Below, one piece after another: positions 1 through 28,801 of a stretch of DNA of 64,000 bases. Below the pieces are notes generated by a model, which did not search any database, was not told where the DNA came from, and saw nothing but the letters and a program-made list of their open reading frames with translations. How positions within the stretch are numbered: the first letter of the stretch is position 1; each line of letters opens with the position of its first letter. Origin of the DNA: Ecdyonurus torrentis (lineage: Eukaryota; Arthropoda; Insecta; Ephemeroptera; Heptageniidae); contig OX439135.1 of assembly GCA_949318235.1 (NCBI GenBank), positions 22,547,957 through 22,611,956 of the forward strand, written 5' to 3'. Both the position numbers and the translations under genes were made by a program.

Positions 1-340
1 AAAATATATTAAAAAATAATACCATATTTATTTTTTCTTTATTCAAAATTCAAACACCCAAAGAGAGACGACAGAAATTATCTGCAATAAAAAGCCCGTT
101 ATATATTATAAAAGTTAATGTTAAATATACATAGGTGACACTCCGTGACATTTTTTTTTTTTTTTTTTTTTTTTTAGTTATTCGAAGGATTATAATTGTA
201 ATAGGACTATATATATTTATATTATATGGCTCAATGTTAATAATTTAGTTGAATATTTTAAATAAATATGTAAAACAAAAGTTTTAACTTTGTTCACGAA
301 TTTCTTTGATAAAATACGTAATAATTCTACTGTATTACAG
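1..340. other. AT-rich sequence, intron of the NRF-like gene
   Basis: No exon visible. It contains a poly(T) run near 151-175 and ends in the acceptor TATTACAG before the first visible coding exon. The remaining 5' exons of the acyltransferase gene must lie to the left of the window. Confidence 0.5.
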
Positions 341-6675
<6,335 letters not shown>

Positions 6676-6913
6676 AAGAGAAGATATCAGCAAAAAAAAT
6701 ATCATTAGATTTTTTCAAATTAAAATTATTATAAATGTTTATAAATTTTATACAATTTAAAAGTATATAATTAAATTCTTATGAAAAAGCTGAACTATAA
6801 TGCTATGTAGTAAAATCACTTGTACAATATAGCATATATTATATTACGCATAAATTTTAATGCAGTATGCTATATCATAATTATTACGTATATATGTTTT
6901 TGTCAATGTTTGT

Positions 6914-6937
6914 AATAAAAATAAAAACAAAAATAAA
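6914..6937 (+). promoter_or_regulatory. poly(A) signal cluster of the NRF-like gene
   Basis: Three AATAAA hexamers (6914, 6920, 6932) lie about 240-260 bases after the stop codon of the acyltransferase gene, in an AT-rich 3' UTR. Position and motif fit the 3' end of this transcript. No cleavage site can be shown from sequence alone. Confidence 0.5.
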
Positions 6938-7220
6938 ATTGATTTTTTTTTTATAAATTACTTTCAAAATAATAAATCTGTGTTACTACCGGTTGTTGAG
7001 ATAAGAATATGTCACAGTAAAATAAAATATACTGACCCCTTTTCTTTCTTCTTAAAATAATTGAATTCATATACGTCATTTCTTACTTACAGAATTATGC
7101 AGTAATATATAATATAGAAACGTGGTGTTGTTACATTGAATTGTGGTTTATTTCATCTTTCAACGATCAGTAACAAAAGTTTTTAGATATATATTTTTTT
7201 TACTTAAAATGTTTCAAAAT

Positions 7221-7413
7221 TCGTTCGTTCGTTCGTTCGTTCGTTCGTTCGTTCGTTCGTTCGTTCGTTCGTTCGTTCGTTCGTTCGTTCGTTCGTTCGT
7301 TCGTTCGTTCGTTCGTTCGTTCGTTCGTTCGTTCGTTCGTTCGTTCGTTCGTTCGTTCGTTCGTTCGTTCGTTCGTTCGTTCGTTCGTTCGTTCGTTCGT
7401 TCGTTCGTTCGAA

Positions 7414-7445
<32 letters not shown>
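7221..7445 (+). repeat. (TTCG)n array followed by poly(A)
   Basis: About 190 bases of pure TTCG tetranucleotide, then about 30 A. The unit contains a CpG, yet I see no CpG decay to TG or CA over its length. SFVR and NERT frames are translations of this array, not proteins. Confidence 0.5.
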
Positions 7446-7450
<5 letters not shown>

Positions 7451-7876
7451 TTTTCCAAAAGAAATCAAAATTTCAGATTTCTTGTTTTAGTTTTGGAAGT
7501 AAAATGTCATTCTTTAAGGTTCAACGAGTGATGTTGAAAGTCACCTGCCTATATACTTGTAACATGGTACTTTTCTAATAAATCAATAAAGGATGTACAA
7601 AATGCAAAAGAAAACCTCTTTAAATTATATAAAATCGTATGTTGTTTTTTTAATCTAAAAAATCAAATTTAAATAGTAAAATTAGAATTTCTGTAGTTTT
7701 CGCAATAAATGCTAGAAAATGGTTGCGTAATGTATTGGATTGAATTGTAATGGATTGAAAATTAACGAGAAAGAATCCTTTTACCACAGCCGGCTATTGA
7801 CTAGCTCGCTATGCCCATAACATATATTGCATCAAAACGTTACAGCGTAATTTAATACTTTTTTTTACGTGCTACT

Positions 7877-8465
7877 CTATAAAAAAAAAGCACATAACTT
7901 CAATTACGAATCCTAACTTATTTGAGATAAACACATAAGCAGATAAATTAATGCATTTTAGCAAATTATTAAAGGCGTAGAACACCTTGAACAAAAAAGT
8001 TGTGTAATACAGTAATATCCTAACTAACCTAAAAATCAACGTTGATCTGGCCAAAGTCATTGATTTCTAATTTATTTTCCATTCACAAAATGCCACTGGC
8101 TGTCACTGACGTCACAGCTCGCTTGTTTAACGCGCACGTAAACCGGGCGAGCTGTGACGTCATGATCGCCAGACGCCAGTGGTACTTTAGTATTTTGTGA
8201 ATGGAAAATAAATTAGAAATCAATGACTTTGGCCAAATCAAAATTGAATTTCAGGTTTGTTAGGATATTACGCAACTTTTTTGTTCAAGGTGTTCTACGC
8301 CTTTAACAATACCTATTTTAAGCTGTTTTAAGCTATTTTAAGTTAAAATAGCTATAGTTAATAATTTGCTAAAATGCATTATTTTAGCTGCTCATAATAA
8401 CTTAAAAGTGTTTATTTCAAATAAGATTGGATTCGTAACTGAATTAATACACTTTTTTTTTCATT
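7877..8465. mobile_element. foldback MITE family D, split by a family B insertion
   Basis: Outer arms: CTTCAATTACGAATCCTAAC plus AATGCATTTTAGCAAATTAT on the left, and the mirrored TTTGCTAAAATGCATTATTT plus GATTCGTAA on the right. An intact relative at 49206-49497 lacks the 7969-8306 segment, so that segment entered later. Confidence 0.5.
7969..8306. mobile_element. TTAA-flanked foldback MITE family B, copy 1
   Basis: TTAA on both sides; inverted ends AGGCGTAGAACACCTTGAAC and GTTCAAGGTGTTCTACGCCT. The internal arms also mirror (CAACGTTGAT, ATTTTCCATTCACAAAATG), with TGACGTCA at 8107 and 8155. It sits inside a family D element. Close copy at 9332-9651. Confidence 0.5.
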
Positions 8466-9331
8466 CCATATTTGAAAGAAGAAGCTTTCACATGCCAAAC
8501 ACATTATACACAAAAGGGTAACCGTACATAGAAAAATATGCAAATTAGTGTAGGTGGCAGTTGTCGATGGGATATATAATGTAAAGTCAATAAGAATGAC
8601 AAGGTATTATACATGCAGGAGACATGCATGTCTCCTTAAATAATTTACACTTTTTTTTTTTTTTTTTTTTTTACTACAGAGTTATTAAGTATTTTAACTT
8701 TGCTATTAAATCTAAATTATGTTTTACTGCAACAGAAAGAAGAAAAGAAAAAGCAGCATAAATTGTAATTATTTTATCCGTAAACATTATTATAAATTAA
8801 AGAATGACAATTAGGTAATTCAAATTTTGGATGAAGAGAGCTGATAAAAATTGTTAGTTAATACTTATAATTATACGTATTTCTACCGTAAAGCCATTAG
8901 GATATAACAAAGATTCATTTTCCAAATTATTGTTATAGAAATAAAATATAAAAATAAACAATCAAAACATCACGTTCTATCATAATTTTTAATTCAAAAC
9001 TATTTGTATATCTAATTATTACAGAATATATATAGAATATTAATTTATATAATAATTTTAAATAATGTAAATTTTGCTTTATAGTTGGAATAAGTATGGT
9101 ATTTGTACTGGTTCTCGGGAAGCTTCAAGGTTGTCGATACATCAAGTTTTTTTTTTTTTTTTTTTTTTTTTAAGCTTTGCATTAAGAAGATTGCATCAAA
9201 GAAAGATCCCAATCTGCTAATGACTATAGTAAAAATACCAGCAGTAAAATATACAAAATGATACAATTATCGCCAACTGAACGTAATTGCTTTATTTGCA
9301 AGGTGATATATTGGTCAAAGAGGTCAAAATA

Positions 9332-9651
9332 TTAAAGGCGTAGAACACCTTGAAAAAAAAAGTTGTGTAATATACTAAAAAAAAAAAATTAAAATCAACA
9401 TTGATTTGGCAGAAGTCATTGATTTTTAATTTATTTTCCGTTCACAAAATGCCACTGGCGGTCACTGACGTCACAGCTTGGTTGTTTTAATCGCGCGTAA
9501 ACAGGGCGAGCTGTGTTGTCAGTGACCGCCAGTGGCATTTTGTGAATGGAAAATAAATTAGAAATCAATGACTTTGGCCAAATCAACGTTGATTTTCAGG
9601 TTTGTTAGGATATTACACAACTTTTTTGTTCAAGGTGTTCTACGCCTTTAA
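9332..9651. mobile_element. TTAA-flanked foldback MITE family B, copy 2
   Basis: TTAA-flanked, ends AGGCGTAGAACACCTTGAA and AAGGTGTTCTACGCCT. The body matches copy 1, including GCCACTGGCGGTCACTGACG with TGACGTCA at 9466. In the right arm the expected second octamer is changed (GTGTTGTCAGTG). Confidence 0.5.
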
Positions 9652-10243
9652 ATATTTTATTGAAAATTATATAATTTAAATTTATTTATTCAAATGAATA
9701 TAGTTTCAACGTCCTCTTACGTTCAATGGTAATTAATTTCAAATATTTCTTGTTATGATTTCACTAAAGTGATTTACCCTAAATTTACTTAGTATTACCT
9801 GAATTTTAGGCTGCGGTAGCTATGCAATGTAATGCAACTTTTTTTTTTTTTTTTTACATAATAATATTTATTTTATAGAGATTTTAGACTCTGACTTAAC
9901 ATTCTGATTAAAGTTCAAAAGTATATTATTTTACCTATAATTTACACCTGCATGCAATAGTAAGTCGTAGCTTTTAGCTTTTATAATGATGACTAATACC
10001 ATGTTACTGAATAGTTTATAAATAGAATATTTTATCTAGTTATCGTAAATAAGCTATCTAAACATCGGGGCATATAATATATAATAATATTAACAATATA
10101 TGAGCGTTGTTGACAATAATTTGCGATGTAAAATGTTTATACCTTGAATGAGAAGAAAATACGAACAGTAAGGAAAAACCAAATATGAAATAGATAATAA
10201 GTGTGTAAATAAGTAAGTAAATCGATGGATAAATAAGTGAGTA

Positions 10244-10726
10244 AACGAACGAACGAACGAACGAACGAACGAACGAACGAACGAACGAACGAACGAACGA
10301 ACGAACGAACGAACGAACGAACGAACGAACGAACGAACGAACGAACGAACGAACGAACGAACGAACGAACGAACGAACGAACGAACGAACGAACGAACGA
10401 ACGAACGAACGAACGAACGAACGAACGAACGAACGAACGAACGAACGAACGAACGAACGAACGAACGAACGAACGAACGAACGAACGAACGAACGAACGA
10501 ACGAACGAACGAACGAACGAACGAACGAACGAACGAACGAACGAACGAACGAACGAACGAACGAACGAACGAACGAACGAACGAACGAACGAACGAACGA
10601 ACGAACGAACGAACGAACGAACGAACGAACGAACGAACGAACGAACGAACGAACGAACGAACGAACGAACGAACGAACGAACGAACGAACGAACGAACGA
10701 ACGAACGAACGAACGAACGAACGAAC
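10244..10726 (+). repeat. (GAAC)n array, about 480 bases
   Basis: Roughly 120 uninterrupted tetranucleotide units, reverse complement of the TTCG array at 7221. It keeps all CpG-containing units intact. Open frames across it (RTNE, SFVR repeats) are artefacts. Confidence 0.5.
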
Positions 10727-10809
10727 AAATAAACGAAAAGGTATTTAATGCACACATATTTACGACAAAATATTTCTAGTTCTCCTAGATCACTTCAAAA
10801 TCACTTTCG

Positions 10810-10849
<40 letters not shown>

Positions 10850-11000
10850 ATATATGTTAGTAGGTCGATATAATCGTCTGCCAAAATTTAATAATAATTG
10901 AGAAACCTACTTATAGATGTCAGTTAATAATATTAAAATTTCACTTATTAAGTTATATAACTTCATTACTTTGGTAAAAAAAAAAAATAAATAAAGAGAT

Positions 11001-11035
<35 letters not shown>

Positions 11036-11833
11036 CCCACTTCGAATATTGACGTCACAAAAGTGACATGGTAAAGGTATACTTTTACTTAAGACATGAG
11101 AAACATAAGTAGGTCATATAACATTTAATGAAAGTCATACTTAAAATAGTGAAACTTGAGTATTACTTTACTATGGCTATTATATAAAAAGAAAAATTAA
11201 AGTAAAAGGTAGAAGGGAAAAAATAAATATAAATTTTTACTTTATTGTAAAGATTCTGTGGAAAGGTTTATTTTATTTTTAGTCTTGCTTATAAAAGGTG
11301 ATACTTTATTTTTAAGTGCTGTGATTATATTTTTTTGAAAAAAATTTATAGTCATTTTAAATAAAAATGATTTTTAATATTTATTTTTTATAAATTAATA
11401 TTTTAATAGTTTAAAAAATATATATTTATATAACAATTGTAACAGGTAAGTTGTTTTTATTTATTTTTATTTTAGTAGCATTTAGTTGCATGTATTTAAT
11501 ATGCATTTTTGATTTTTTTTTAAATTAAAAAAAAAAAAATTAAGATAATAAATTATTCATAGCAATGTCGCACATTTTAGATGAATTTAAAATTAATTCG
11601 GAGTGGAGAAGTTCATATGAGATTCAATATAGAGGCTATCAGGGTAAAGTGCGCACGTTATCCTTAATTTAATATCATTGCGGGACAATTTTGTTACGCA
11701 TTTATACGTGTACGTGCTTTAAGTTAAGAATAATAATAATTAAAAAAAAAAAAAAAAAAAAAAGGAAAGGAAAAATTACCGAAAACTGGCAAAAACCTTC
11801 ATTATTAGATAAAATATTTACCAACTCTATGCA

Positions 11834-12142
11834 TATAGGGTGGATTCATTCATATTAAAGTCAACACCATAAGTGAGTACTAAATAACACGGGCTAGTAT
11901 AGGAAAATGACACATTTTGCCAATTTAAAAATACTTAGCAATTTTTTTGAGAGAATTGATGCTATTAACAAGTTAAATAAGGATTTCAAGTATGCAAGAA
12001 AAATAATAATGACCAAAAAAATGACTTATTTTCCGAAGACAATAGCGAAAACTCACGTTTGTCCTATGCTAAGCAATGTTATTTGTTACTCAAAATGGCA
12101 TTGAAGTGCATTTATTTTGACGTCATGCGCACACACCCTATA
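11834..12142 (+). mobile_element. MITE family C, full copy
   Basis: TATAGGGTGGATTCATTCAT at the left; TGCGCACACACCCTATA at the right, preceded by TGACGTCA (12119). No coding capacity. Intergenic. Confidence 0.5.
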
Positions 12143-12661
12143 GAGTATAAATATATTATGTATATACTATAAGTAATATCTATATAAATTTATATAATAA
12201 ATACGTTGCCGCTTAATTATTTCAAAAGTACAGAATAAACAAAACCTTGTTAACAATTTGTTTTCACTTTATTTTCCTAAGACTTGCATTCATTTGGAGA
12301 TTTTAATTCATGCAATACTTTATGGTATTTCCTTAAATGAAATGTTCATAATATAATTTACAATGTTATGTATCTATGTATTTATAAATAAATTGTAAAT
12401 AATAAGAATCTCTATACACATACTCTGTGTTATATAAACAAATTAAAAAATACATGAAATTAATTTATCAATTATAATATTAATTGATCAAAATGATAAA
12501 GTTAGTGAATTTTTATAATATTCAGTATCCGCACACTAGGTGCAGATGATTAAAAATAGAATTAATAAATGATTACAGTAATAATTGCAGTCTTGTTCAA
12601 AATATATTTCATTTTTTATACTCTTTTATTATTATTTTTTTTTTTAAATACTAAAAGTATT

Positions 12662-13009
12662 TTAAAGCCATAGACCACATAAAACAACATGTGCTTTTTA
12701 ATGAATAAACACAAAATGGGATCTTTAAAAATTGATGACAAATTTTACCAGAATGTTAATGTAGCCCCACGAGAGAGTGTGAAAAAACTGTAAAGTATGC
12801 AATTTGCGTGAAAATTCATGTTTATGACGTCAGAAACATGCAAAAATTAGTATGAAAATGTTGTAAGGGGTGCATAAATCGTATATTCTGATCACTGCAA
12901 CGGGGCTGCTGCATGTTGGCTTTTGAGCCAAACAATGTTATTTATGTAAATCCCCATCAAGTGTTTTGGGATATAAATATAAATGATTTTCTCTGGTCTA
13001 TTCCTTTAA
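12662..13009 (+). mobile_element. TTAA-flanked MITE family A, copy 1
   Basis: TTAA on both sides, ends AGCCATAGACCACATAAAAC and AGAATAGACC (as CTGGTCTATTCCT on this strand). Body: GGGATCTT, GAGAGTGTGAAAAAACTGT, TATGACGTCAGAAACATGC, CATCAAGTGTTTTG. About 348 bases. Eight copies occur in the window. Confidence 0.5.
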
Positions 13010-13337
13010 ATTACTAACAACCAAAATACCAGTTTTAGGAGGTAAACCAGACATCGATAGCAATTTGATGTTACGTGATATGATGAATAATAATAACTGA
13101 ACTTTTAACTGCTTTTTAATAAAATAATTATAGAAAAATGTAGCCTTCCATTTATATTGCATTTGTCATCCACTTCAAGATCAATGTTAGAAATTTGATC
13201 TGTCTTCATATGTTTAGGGAAATATTGAATACAAAGCTGCCAGGACTCGGTATGGCTTTTGAGCAGTATTTTTCTTCAAAAAAAAAAAATTATTATACTG
13301 CGTGTAATTGGGGAGAGGATAACGAATTTAAAGGTGC

Positions 13338-13507
13338 TTTTCTTCTTCTTTTCTTTTCTTTTCTTTTCTTTTCTTTTCTTTTCTTTTCTTTTCTTTTCTT
13401 TTCTTTTCTTTTCTTTTCTTTTCTTTTCTTTTCTTTTCTTTTCTTTTCTTTTCTTTTCTTTTCTTTTCTTTTCTTTTCTTTTCTTTTCTTTTCTTTTCTT
13501 TTCTTTT
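13338..13507 (+). repeat. (TTTTC)n pentanucleotide array
   Basis: About 34 units of TTTTC, intergenic. A pyrimidine-only strand; the open frames over it (FSFLF and KRKEK repeats) are not genes. Confidence 0.5.
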
Positions 13508-14030
13508 GCTACAATTCATATACCATATATAATAATAATGTTAATAATTAACGATCGTTATGGTTAAATTCTTGTTAAAATTAATTCGGAGTCGAGAATT
13601 TCATCTGAGATTCAATATACAGGCTATCAGGGTGAAGTGTTTATTTATTTTTATTTTTTTAAGTATTATTCATTTCCACAAATTAGTAAAAATGTGGTTA
13701 TATAACTTTAGTTCCAAATTTCATATTTTTGTATGAATCCAAAACCATACAAGTATGTTTTTTCATTATATTTTTTATAATAACAATGATTACTCACTGC
13801 AGTATTATGATTCTTATATTATTGAAACACAATCTCTTAATATAATATTTGCGCAATGTTCTCCAATGTTCTTCCGTACATGAAAAAGTATAATGTACGA
13901 TGTACGTATATATTATAATATTTTATTCAAGGTTGTAAAATATTCATTTCATTTTAAATATTATGTAATCATTTATAATTCTCTCTCTCTCTCTCCCTCT
14001 CTCTCTCTCTCTCGCTTTCTCTCTCATTCT

Positions 14031-14379
14031 GAAGCCATACAGACAACATAAAACAACCTGTTCTTTTTAATGATTATTATTATAATTAAACCCAAAATGA
14101 GATCTACAAAACTGATGATTGTCAATTTTTACCAGAATGTAAATGTGACCTCACAAAAGAGAGTGTGAAAAAAACTGTAAAGTATCCAATTTGCTTAAAT
14201 ATTTCTGTTTATGATGTCAGAAACAGACAAATATTAGTATGAAAATGTTGTATGGATTACATTAGTTATAAATTTCTGACCAATGCTGGTTTTTGAGACA
14301 AACTAATGGTATTTATGTACGTCCTAGTAAGTGTTTTGTGATGAAAATGCTTATGTTTTCTTCTTGTCTATGCCTTTAA
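14031..14379 (+). mobile_element. MITE family A, copy 2
   Basis: Left end GAAGCCATACAGACAACAT directly follows a CT microsatellite; right end GTCTATGCCTTTAA. The octamer here is altered to TGATGTCAG, so this copy has lost TGACGTCA. Confidence 0.5.
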
Positions 14380-15680
14380 GGGTTCCACGCAGTCTTGGGT
14401 TCGATAACCAAAATATCTATAATGATAACGATACTATATTCTAGCCTCACACTATAACGATATCGTTACTTTTGAAAATCTCACTTACGATAACGATAAT
14501 ATAACGATAACGATAGTTTTTCGATAACGATAACTATAAATCATAATGCAATTTTTTATTGAAGTAAAATATTTTAAACACTTGCTTCATGACTGTACTA
14601 TACACAATGATAAACCGCCTCATTTATACGCATAACTAATATTTTACAATGAGGCTATCTACGCACTTAATTTTCTGTGGTTTCCGATATTATAATATGC
14701 ACCTTATATTTCGTATTGCAGCAGATAAAACCAAACAACACGAATGTTGGACGTCCACTGCGCTCAAGGTCGAAGCAGCCGTCAATCGGTTCTTGACCGA
14801 TAACCGTGCGACAACTATCGCTGGCTCCCGATTGGCTTAGCGCAAAAAGTTAGACCAATCCTAACTCTAGCACACTCTAACGGTCCTTGTCGCAAAAAGT
14901 CCGACTGACGGCTGCGTTGGGCCTTACTGCTTTACTATCCTAATGTAACACTTGCAGTAGAGCTTAATTTTTTTATATTCACTGGTGCAAAGTAACTTTG
15001 CTGTACAACACAATTAAGTTAATGAATTTGAGCCCTTAACTGATTCTGATTAGTTATTTCAATTTTTTTTTTTTTTTTTTTTTTTTTACATGATGAGATT
15101 TTCATTTTTGTATACAATTTTGGTTGCTTTTTTAATTTGGTTATTTCTCCCCCCCCCCCCCCTTTTTAAGGCACTGCTATTTTTTTTACTTCAATTCTTG
15201 CTTTTAAGATCTCATGCGAAATTTTAAAAATTCCCTCACGTTAACAGATAAAAGTTGATAATTAATATTTTCCTTTTATAAAATTTGTCAATTTTGGAGA
15301 CATCAGTATTACGTAATAGACAACCAAGCTTAGGGATCTTAATTTTTAAATCCGGAGGTAAATTAAACAAATTAATTATGTAGCTAAATTTAGGACAGTA
15401 AAATATTTTTCCTTCTAAAGGAAAATTGATATAAAATGTAATACTAGGAAATAACTTATAACAACGTGTTATTTTATTATTAAATATTATTTGGCTCCAT
15501 AACATAACAGTATAAGTAAATGCCATGCAATAAATGTATAATTTCCTCAATAATACTTTTAAAGTGCAATAACAAGTCCTTATATATCTAGCTTTAGTTA
15601 AATTTATTTAAATATTTAAATAACTGAAAATGAATATTTTCATAATAAATCGTATTGGAAATAAGTGTGTTGAAAGTTCA

Positions 15681-16060
<380 letters not shown>

Positions 16061-17527
16061 TTAGAAAGTTACATTTTTTTCAATCGTTTATTCATTTCTT
16101 CGTTATATTTGTATTTTGTATTTTTGTACCATGTTAGACAGTCAAAACATTATAAATGTTGACTTTGAACTTGAAAACTGGTAATATTTACATCATAAAT
16201 TAACCGTTATCTTGAAAATTGTTCTTACTTGTGTTTAATTTATCACTCTTTATATAAAAGTTAAGTTTTTGTAAATATTGCTATGTTTACTTGAACTGAT
16301 TCGCAGTTATAATAATTAAAATGTTACGCAAAAATGTCATGAGTCAGAAAATTTTCCTTATAAATATACACGCAAAAAAATTAATACTCACAATGTATTA
16401 GGTAGACATATAAGCTAGAACACAGGTATTATTATACAATTTATACTACAATAATACCTAATGCAGGTGCAACAATAAAGGTGGGACTCGCTTAAACTAA
16501 GTGGTATTGTAGTTTTATAATTACCTGTTCCAAATTCAAGTGTACCTGTTGCAAAATACAGGTTCATGTACCTGCCATTTTTCCGTGTAATTATGTTAAA
16601 AAGTTGTTCAATGTAACTTACCGTTGGAGTGCAATAGCCAATCACAGAAGGTGCTGGTAAAGCTTAGAATTCTCTCAAATCTATTCAGTATTGCTTTTTT
16701 TCCCTAGGTATTAATAGAAAAAAAATCACTCGTATTTTTGAACTGAAATAAAATAAAATATTAATAATTACGTGTTTTTAAGCAATGAAATGATCAACAT
16801 TAGTATCCACTGATAACTTGTATAAGAAAATATTTCATTTTTTGCAATCTCAACTTCTTTTCACACAGTGGAATATATTGTTAAGCAATAAATTTCATTT
16901 CATTAAATCTTACAATCATGAGTCATGATACTTTCATGGAATCCAATTTTAAAAATATTGCAGCTCCTGAATAGACATATTTTCAATAAGAAAAGTAATG
17001 AATATAAAAAGTAACTTGATTACTTATTTTTGCAACATTTTTAAAAACTAATGCCCTGTTTACAGTGCATTAATTTTTTTTTTTGCATGAAAATTCAATG
17101 GTAATGAATTAAGTTTACCAAAATCAAATATATTAAAAATATTGCAGCATGTTAGCACGGCTTTATACCAAATAAACATTTCATTACAAATTAAGTTGCG
17201 TAATTATATAATGCTTTTAAATAAAGAGAAATGATATAAAATCAAATTTACTTAATAAGATTATTACATCATGTGAATACGTCTCTAACAAATAGTACTT
17301 ACCATAAATCATATAAGGTTGTTATCATTTACAATCTCTACGTATAAGTTCATCATAATATTTACATATACGTAAATATATAACGTACGTATCTCTTCTG
17401 TAGCCAAAAATAGTTAACCTATATTATTTTGTACTCATTTGCAAATGCGGAAACACGTAAGGTGAGAATATCGTTTAAATTTTGTTACTTAGAATCAGAA
17501 AGGAAGATTTTTTTGTATAAAGTATGT

Positions 17528-17561
<34 letters not shown>

Positions 17562-17930
17562 TTCTTGAAATAAAAAGCGAAAATATTTGTGTGTGTCTAG
17601 TACGAGAAAAAACAACAACTGTAGTATCCACTTTCAATTCAATCAAGAGAGTAAAAGTAGGTGTTTTTGATATGACAGCTTATACCTCGCGGCTATATCT
17701 TTTTTATATTATACTGTATTGGGAGGCAAAATAATGAGGTTAATAGAATATAATATATACTAACGCGTGCACACGGTGAAAAATACTAAAAGAGAGGTGA
17801 TCGTGATTTGTTATTTAAAATATTGATCATTTCCTATTGAATTTTTTGTTAACTCAATAAGAGGAATTTACTATGGAAAATTTCAAATAGTGACAGTTTG
17901 AAGTCATATGAGTTTATTGTTGAGTTTGCA

Positions 17931-18226
<296 letters not shown>

Positions 18227-19055
18227 TGGGAGTAGTTGATGCAATATTTAAAATGATGATGGCAATAAACGGTTCAAATCTAGAAATATTATACACATTT
18301 CTGATCCCATCTCTTTATTCTTATTATCTACAATGTATAATTTTTATATTAGATCGTGACAAAAAGTAGTTTCTACATAAATGTAGAGGTGAATCGCTTG
18401 TATAAATTATAACAACAAACTATATCTTTAGGTAGAGTATTCAGGAAATGCATTAAATTTTCAGTTTATTATAGGCTAAATAGTCTTCTGATAATTTTTT
18501 CTCATTTTCTAAACAAGGCTTGATTTTTACATTATCTTAATTTTTACATAATTTTTTGGCGCGTTATAAAAAAAAAAACATTATTAAATGGTAGTTTTAC
18601 ATTCATAATAATATGTATGTATACTTAGAATATGCAAAATATATCTTTTCAAAATTACATTCAAAAGAATTATTTTCTTTATACACGAAAAAATTTAATT
18701 AAACTAAAGAAAACAAAATTGTATCAGAATATGACAATTTTTTCTGTCATCTATCGAGCCCTAATTGTGAAAGAAATATAATACACACTAGACATGAGCT
18801 TTCTCAGTGTACCGTTTGAAATAGAAGTAAATTATTGATTGATAACTTAACTTGTGTTACAATATATAGGTGGGAGTATACTGGAAACTATGCTCTTGTT
18901 TTCTATCGTAGATCAAGTGCGAGATTTACAACTTTTTATTTTTTAACACCATTTTACAGTAAGTTTTATTGCAGTAATAAATTATATAATTAAATTACGA
19001 GTTCAAAAGTTACACTTGTTTACGAGAATATATTGATTTAATAAATAAATATAAT

Positions 19056-19061
<6 letters not shown>

Positions 19062-19137
<76 letters not shown>

Positions 19138-19278
19138 CAGAGACAGAGACAGAGACAGAGACAGAGACAGAGACAGAGACAGAGACAGAGACAGAGACAG
19201 AGACAGAGACAGAGACAGAGACAGAGACAGAGACAGAGACAGACAGAGAGAGACAGAGAGAAAGAGACAGAGAGAGAC

Positions 19279-19309
<31 letters not shown>

Positions 19310-19310
19310 C

Positions 19311-19379
<69 letters not shown>
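19062..19379 (+). repeat. (GA)n and (GAGACA)n array
   Basis: About 320 bases: pure GA at both ends and a hexanucleotide GAGACA core, showing expansion of a variant unit inside a dinucleotide array. Intergenic. Confidence 0.5.
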
Positions 19380-19384
<5 letters not shown>

Positions 19385-19810
19385 GCGTGAAATAGTATGG
19401 TGGGATCATCACTTTTATTTTTATTATTAATTTTTATAAGTTTTTGAAATTTGAAGCTTTTGACAACTTATATTGATTTCATATTTGTTTTCTCTCACTC
19501 TCTCTTTTTTTTTTAGTTTTTTTTATGTAATACTTTTTTTTAGTTAAAAAAAAACGTTGCATTTTATGAAAGTGCTCGATTTTCTACTAATTAATGAATT
19601 TTTATAATATCTAGAGGACTGTATTTTTTTTTTCAACGAGACGCAATAAAAAAAATCATAAGTTAATATTATAGAATATTAAAATTTGCAATAATGAAAA
19701 AAAATCATATATATTAAAAAAATGTATTGATTGACCCATTGACAAATTAAGCTGTCTCAGAATATGGTTACTAATTTATCTGTACTAAATTTAATAAAAT
19801 ATAGCCAAGT

Positions 19811-19813
<3 letters not shown>

Positions 19814-19890
<77 letters not shown>
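19814..19890. repeat. (TA)n microsatellite
   Basis: About 76 bases of TA dinucleotide upstream of the SLC46-like gene. No TATA-box role can be claimed. Confidence 0.5.
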
Positions 19891-19895
<5 letters not shown>

Positions 19896-20404
19896 CTATA
19901 AAAAAGTATAGGAAATACATTTTGTGAAAGGTTGATCTTTTTCTTTATAAACAATTTAATAATAATCGTTAACACAACATAATTGTCAGTATTATCAGTA
20001 TTATCACTTATTTAAATACAAATTGAAAAACAAATATATTTTTATAACAGTTGAAAATCAGATCGTCTTACCATATAATAAAGAATAAAGAATGGTCTTA
20101 CTGAATTTACCAGCCTTCGATGAAAAAAAATAAAGTATAAATATTTGAATTCTATAGGGATGCCAATATTTAAATAAAACCTTCATAGTACTGAATAATA
20201 TCAAGATTTTTTTAATGATTATTTAATTATTTAATTTTTGTAACAAACAACTTTTTAAAACCACTTTTAAGTTTAGTGATCATAATTCCTATAAGTACCA
20301 TAAAAAATGTTTGTAATCATTGTGATCATTTTTATAATATACAACAATAAGGAATTCAGAAATTATAAGTAATAAAAGTTGTCATTAATTTTTTTGATTT
20401 CAGA

Positions 20405-28593
<8,189 letters not shown>

Positions 28594-28795
28594 GAAGAAC
28601 TTTTTATATTTTATTATATTTGAATTTTGTACATATTATCAGTTTTATATATTTACGTTTTAGAGACTGGATGTTTAGGTAAAAATGGCAGTTTAGAATG
28701 CAAGATTGGAAGATTTTCTTTACCTGCATCGCAATTTAATGGGAGTGCGTGTTTGAAGATAGGAATCAGTAATGGTATTAAACAACTAATTTCAA

Positions 28796-28801
28796 AATAA
28801 A
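28796..28801 (+). promoter_or_regulatory. poly(A) signal of the SLC46-like gene
   Basis: AATAAA about 200 bases after the TAA stop; further AATAAA copies follow at 28862 and 28888. The hexamers sit in an AT-rich 3' UTR and are the best candidates for transcript end. Confidence 0.5.

Noticed and set aside
7143..7490. Open frames encoding SFVR or NERT repeats
   Set aside because: Translations of the TTCG tetranucleotide array; open in several frames on both strands, no splice or start context.
10090..10779. Long frames of RTNE or SFVR repeats, up to 221 codons
   Set aside because: Pure GAAC microsatellite read in different frames; three overlapping frames are equally open.
13195..13567. FSFLF and KRKEK repeat frames
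   Set aside because: TTTTC pentanucleotide array.
19038..19412. SLSLCL repeat frame
   Set aside because: GA/GAGACA array.
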